DNA from: Microbacterium sp. AZCO | GTDB taxonomy: Bacteria; Actinomycetota; Actinomycetes; Actinomycetales; Microbacteriaceae | NCBI RefSeq assembly: GCF_039614715.1 | Contig: NZ_CP154857.1 | Span: 3,410,001 to 3,474,000 of the forward strand | Reading direction: 5' to 3' | Length of the DNA: 64,000 bases | Shown here: piece by piece, positions 60,833 through 64,000 of the stretch | Layout of the letters: each line of letters starts with the position of its first letter | Numbering within the stretch: the stretch's first letter is position 1 | Program-made: the position numbers and the translations under genes | Notes under the pieces: generated by a model | What the model was told of the DNA's origin: nothing | The model's database searches: none | What the model saw: only the letters and a program-made list of their open reading frames with translations

Positions 60833-62267
60833 TGCGGCGGCACCCGGCACCACGAGCTGTCGAAGCCCGTCAGCGCCACGACCTCGTCGCCCGTCGCGAT
60901 CTCGACGATGTGCGTCTCGACGCGCTCGGGCATGGGCAGGAGGTAGCCGTCGTAGGGATTGTCGACGATGTCCGGTGCGACGACCGTCGCCGCGTAGCGG
61001 CCGTTCGGCGACACGCAGGTGCGGATGACGGAGTCCGTCGACGGTGCGCGATCGAGCACTCGGCTGGTCCCGTCGTCGCCGACCCACGTCACGACCGAAA
61101 GGCTCGGGATGCCGTTCCCATCCGGCGCCGCGTAGAGCCGGACCGACCCACCGCCGGGCACGGGCACGACGGTCCGCAGCAGACCAGGTTCGGCGTCGGG
61201 GGCGACGAGAGGCTGCTCCGTGCCGTCGGTGAGATCGAGGGCCACGAGACCCTCCATCCGGTCGACGAGGGCCGTGGAGCCCACGACTCCCTCCAGCCCC
61301 ACGGCGGTGCCGAGAGAGGTCGCGTCTCCGCCCGCACCGGTGAGCCAGAGCGAGCTGTCGAACCCGAGGAGGAGGATCCGGTCGGTGTCGGGCACGAACC
61401 GCCACTGCTCCACGCGGCTGTCCGCCCCGGTGATCTCGACGGGCGCCGGCTCGGCGGCGCGATCCTTCAGCGACATCGTGAAGAGCATGCTCTCACGGGC
61501 GCCCTCGGTGCCGATCGCCGCGTCGGTGAAGGTGTAGCCGATGGCGTCTCCGCGGTCGGCGCTCTGCAGATTCGTCACCGTGCCGTCACCGGGCAGTGGC
61601 AGGGTGCGCTGATTCTTGCCGTCGCGGTCGGTCACGATGAGCTCGGCGACGCCGTCGGCACCGCCCTGCGGCTGGTCCGCAGTCGACGACCCACCGCGCA
61701 CCGAGACGACGAGGTGGCTCGATGTCGCGCGGAAATCCTCGATATGCACTCGATATGCGCGTGCCGGAATACGGGGACCGCCTGCTCCCCGGTCAGGTCG
61801 GTGCGGAAGATCGTGTCATCCTTCGCGCCCCGCTGGAGCAGATAGAACTGCTCCTTCCCCGTCTGGAAGGTCTGCGCGACGGTGGTGGCCGGCCCGCCTC
61901 CCAGCCCTTCGACGCCGTCGATCGTCACGGTGTACTCGGTGTCGTCCCACAGCGGAAGCGCGAAGCGCACGCCCACGCTCCGCCCCGAGGTGTCGACGAC
62001 GAACGGCGTCGCCGGCTCGATCGTCACCTGATCGGGCCGGATCTCGTGAAGCGCGTGCGACATCGTGACGATGAGACGGGCGCCGGATGCCGCGACCGCC
62101 GCCGTCGGGTCGACCTGCACGTCGGTGACGCGAGGCCCCTGCGCGGTCGTGGCGGCCGTTCCCGCGAGGGCGACGAGCGTGAGGGCCGCGACGACTCCGG
62201 CGAAGCCGACCACGAACGCGCGCCCGCGCCGCCGGAGGGATCGGCTCCGCCGCGTGTCAGTACTCAT
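60829..62267 (-). pseudogene. Secreted propeller protein, frameshifted by an 11-bp tandem duplication
   Basis: Two frames read one protein. From ATG 62267, a basic head and one membrane segment (VVGFAGVVAALTLVALAG) lead to an Ig-like domain (DPTAAVAASGARLIVTM) and the start of a TolB-like propeller (KDDTIFRTDLTGEQ). The frame breaks at 61738-61759, where CTCGATATGCA is followed at once by CTCGATATGCG. From there a second frame (to 60829) continues the propeller: DFRATSSHLVVSVRGG, then GYTFTDAAIG. Deleting one 11-bp unit restores an uninterrupted 475-aa frame. The damage is recent, as the rest of the gene is intact; a sequencing or assembly error is possible. Confidence 0.85.
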
Positions 62268-63033
62268 ACGGGTCTCCCGGCTCGTCGATGAGCCGGACGG
62301 AGTCGGCGACGATCGAGAGCCGGCCGTCGGCGCTCGACCGGACGGTGCCCGTGACCGTGACCCACTGCCCGGTCGGCGGCGCCGCGTCGCCGGAGTCGAT
62401 CGGGATGTTCGCCGGCTGGGCGTCGATGACGCAGTGCGTGATCACGAGGCGGGTGAGGTCGAAGTCGCCGTCGCCCGGGGTGACGAAGCCGGTGAGGGTG
62501 ACGGGATCGCCGTCGTACGCGTCGGGGTTGGTCGCCGTCGCGAACACGGTGGCCCACTCGCCGACCCCGAACGCCGTCGTGTCTCCCGTCGTGGCGAGGG
62601 CGACGGCATCCGTGCCGGCGAACAGCGGCGGGGCGTCGATGTCGCGCGACATCGCGAGCTCGGCCGAGAGCGAGGCGGGCGGCGTCACGAGGGCGGCGAC
62701 AACGAGGAGGGATGCCCCGACACCGCCGACCGCGGTCGCGGCTGCCGCGATGGGACGACGTCGGTGGCCGGCGTGGTCGTCCTCGCCGTGGCCGTGGCCG
62801 TGGCCGTGGCCGTGGCCGTGGCCGTGGCCATGGTCGTCCTCTGCGCCGAGCGGCAGCGCGAACGTCAGGACCGCACCGACCAGCACCACGAGGGCCATGC
62901 CCACCGCGAACCACGTCGAGTCGGGGTTGAGGTAGAGCCCCAGCCGGCCGGCGAGAGCCAGGCCGAGGGTCAGCACGGCGAGCGCGGCCGCGAGCCCGAC
63001 GCCCAGCCAGCGCGTGACGAGCGATCTACGCAA
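62257..63033 (-). CDS. TIGR03943-family membrane protein with HG-repeat linker
   Basis: A 258-aa protein. Two membrane segments (about 11-33 and 41-61) are followed by a histidine-rich linker at 68-90 (HG repeated), another segment (about 95-117), and an extracellular OB-like domain with GFVTPGDGDFDLTRLVITHCVIDAQPAN. TIGR03943 proteins pair with DUF318 permeases, as here. A link to metal or iron handling is often proposed. The start overlaps the permease stop by 8 bp, and the stop overlaps the broken propeller gene by 11. Confidence 0.85.
   Translation of the reverse strand: MRRSLVTRWLGVGLAAALAVLTLGLALAGRLGLYLNPDSTWFAVGMALVVLVGAVLTFALPLGAEDDHGHGHGHGHGHGHGHGEDDHAGHRRRPIAAAATAVGGVGASLLVVAALVTPPASLSAELAMSRDIDAPPLFAGTDAVALATTGDTTAFGVGEWATVFATATNPDAYDGDPVTLTGFVTPGDGDFDLTRLVITHCVIDAQPANIPIDSGDAAPPTGQWVTVTGTVRSSADGRLSIVADSVRLIDEPGDPYEY
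62785..62832. repeat. Hexamer microsatellite GCCGTG in coding sequence
   Basis: Seven perfect GCCGTG units plus GCCATG. On the minus strand they encode His-Gly pairs; slippage by one unit keeps the frame. Confidence 0.8.
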
Positions 63034-64000
63034 GGAGGTTCACCGCCGTCCCGATGACGAAGGCCGACAGCACGACCACGACGACGAGCCCGACCAGCAC
63101 CCGGGTCGTGAAGGTCGTGCGCAGGAGCGCGAGCATCTTGACGTCGACGAGCGGTCCCACGAGCAGGAACGCGACGAGGGAGCCCTGCGTGAACGTCGAG
63201 GCGAACGACAGAGCGAAGAAGGCGTCGACGTTCGAGCAGATCGACACGACCATCGCGAGCAGGATCATCGCGACGATCGAGAGCGCCGGATCGGAGCCGA
63301 TCGCGAGGAGCGCGTCGCGGGGAATGAGCACCTGCACGGCCCCCGCGAGCGCCGATCCGATGACGAGGGCGGGCATGACCGCCCGCAGCTCGATGATGAA
63401 TTGCGCGATGCTGCGGCGGCCGCGGCTTCCGGGCTCGTGCGTCACGGTGTCGCACGTGTCCCTGAAGCGATCGGTCAGGAGGGCGTCGGGATCGGGATGC
63501 CGGCTGTAGAGCCACCCGATGAGGTTCGCGATCGCGTACCCGCCGAGGAGGCGCGCGACGAGGATGCCGTCGTCGAAGCCGAACGCCTGGTGCGTCGTGA
63601 TGATCACGATGGGGTTCACGATCGGCGCAGCGATGAGGAACGTGAGCGTCTCGGGCACGGAGAAGCCGCGCATGAGCAGACCGCGCGCGAACGGCACGTT
63701 GCCGCACTCGCAGACCGGCACGATCATGCCGAGGAGCGAGAGCACGGCACGGCGAGCCCATGCCCGCCGCGGCATCCATCGCTCGAGGACCCCCGGGGGC
63801 ACCCACACCTGCACGACGATCGAGAGCACGACGCCGAGGACGACGAAGGGGAGCGACTCGATCAGCACGCTGAGGGCGAGGGTCAGGCCGTCCTGCGCGC
63901 GCGTCGGGAGAGAGACCGCGAAGAGCTGCGGTGCGAGGGCGTCGACGGCGAACAGGAGTCCGACGAAGGCGACGCCGACGCCGAGCCAGACGATCGCGCG
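63026..64000 (-). CDS. DUF318/UPF0718 permease, partial
   Basis: The frame stays open to the window edge, so the gene is incomplete at its start; 324 codons are visible. The protein is polytopic, with MIVPVCECGNVPFARGLLMRG containing the CxCGN motif of the family and AAPIVNPIVIITTHQAFGFDDGI. An N-terminal hydrophobic segment (VGVAFVGLLFAVDALAP) lies upstream of the GTG at 63868. Family members partner with TIGR03943 proteins encoded next, as here. Transport substrate is not established; metals or a metabolite have been suggested. Confidence 0.85.
   Translation of the reverse strand, partial: RAIVWLGVGVAFVGLLFAVDALAPQLFAVSLPTRAQDGLTLALSVLIESLPFVVLGVVLSIVVQVWVPPGVLERWMPRRAWARRAVLSLLGMIVPVCECGNVPFARGLLMRGFSVPETLTFLIAAPIVNPIVIITTHQAFGFDDGILVARLLGGYAIANLIGWLYSRHPDPDALLTDRFRDTCDTVTHEPGSRGRRSIAQFIIELRAVMPALVIGSALAGAVQVLIPRDALLAIGSDPALSIVAMILLAMVVSICSNVDAFFALSFASTFTQGSLVAFLLVGPLVDVKMLALLRTTFTTRVLVGLVVVVVLSAFVIGTAVNLLA

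Noticed and set aside
62785..62832. Possible CRISPR-like short repeat array
   Set aside because: Contiguous hexamers without spacers; coding for His-Gly.

Overview
The window is a very GC-rich stretch of actinobacterial chromosome. The likely source is a Microbacteriaceae species close to Microbacterium. This rests on codon use, frequent GGATGCC/GGCATCC strings, many leaderless-looking genes, a NirA-type sulfite reductase with the Tyr/Cys pair, FdxA-type ferredoxin, DtxR-like iron boxes and an LPxTG-anchored surface protein. It is inferred from sequence features only; no database search was run. No rRNA, prophage, transposase or CRISPR array is visible. One tRNA (Gly, CCC anticodon) is present.

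Layout. (1) 1-10454: a non-phosphorylating deoxysugar (most likely L-fucose) catabolic locus. It holds an ABC importer, mutarotase, lactonase, a FadR-type GntR regulator, L-fuconate dehydratase, an aldo/keto reductase, a Zn-alcohol dehydrogenase, two SDRs and an FAH-type diketo-acid hydrolase. The genes form four transcription units around two candidate operators (2464-2495 and 6949-6970). (2) 10574-12135: two divergent MarR-type regulators, both with histidine-rich segments, around a perfect palindrome and a hairpin. (3) 12297-24355: assimilatory sulfate reduction in one long, translationally coupled string: CbiX-like chelatase, sulfite reductase, APS reductase, CysD, CysN, an SsuABC/TauABC-like importer, uroporphyrinogen-III methyltransferase, ferredoxin-NADP reductase, ferredoxin and a TrxR-like flavoprotein. 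(4) 24468-26343: a small unknown gene and a TetR/hydrolase pair around two identical 18-bp palindromes. (5) 26488-32100: a TasA/camelysin-like protein, a SipW-type signal peptidase, a small membrane protein, a four-repeat Ig-like exported protein and a two-component system. (6) 32101-40654: dcd, tRNA-Gly with a displaced copy of its 3' end, a monooxygenase-like protein and a 2447-aa LPVTG adhesin with about 18 repeats. (7) 40788-54029: an EamA transporter, a serine-hydrolase pseudoenzyme, DUF2470 plus heme oxygenase with a DtxR-like box, a Pif1/RecD-like helicase, a SulP transporter, a CopD-CtaG fusion, HU, an LLM oxidoreductase, a DDN-like protein and an HSL-type hydrolase. (8) 54192-54907: rpmB-rpmG-rpsN, lacking zinc-ribbon cysteines. 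(9) 55290-60098: a 1602-aa polytopic membrane protein. (10) 60170-64000: 3-methyladenine glycosylase, a propeller protein broken by an 11-bp tandem duplication, and a TIGR03943/DUF318 pair running off the window.

How the parts work together. The sugar locus should import a 6-deoxyhexose and convert it to pyruvate plus lactate without phosphorylation. The sulfur string carries sulfate activation, APS reduction, sulfite reduction with its own NADPH-FNR-ferredoxin chain, and two of the three siroheme steps. The surface locus couples a dedicated signal peptidase to substrates with SipW-type leaders and lies beside a sensor kinase.

Two sequence-wide patterns recur. At least eleven genes have a TAnnnT-like -10 box only 6-9 nt before the start codon, which predicts leaderless mRNAs. 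A dispersed repeat of the form CTGAGCYTGTCGAAG lies in gene junctions and occasionally inside coding ends.
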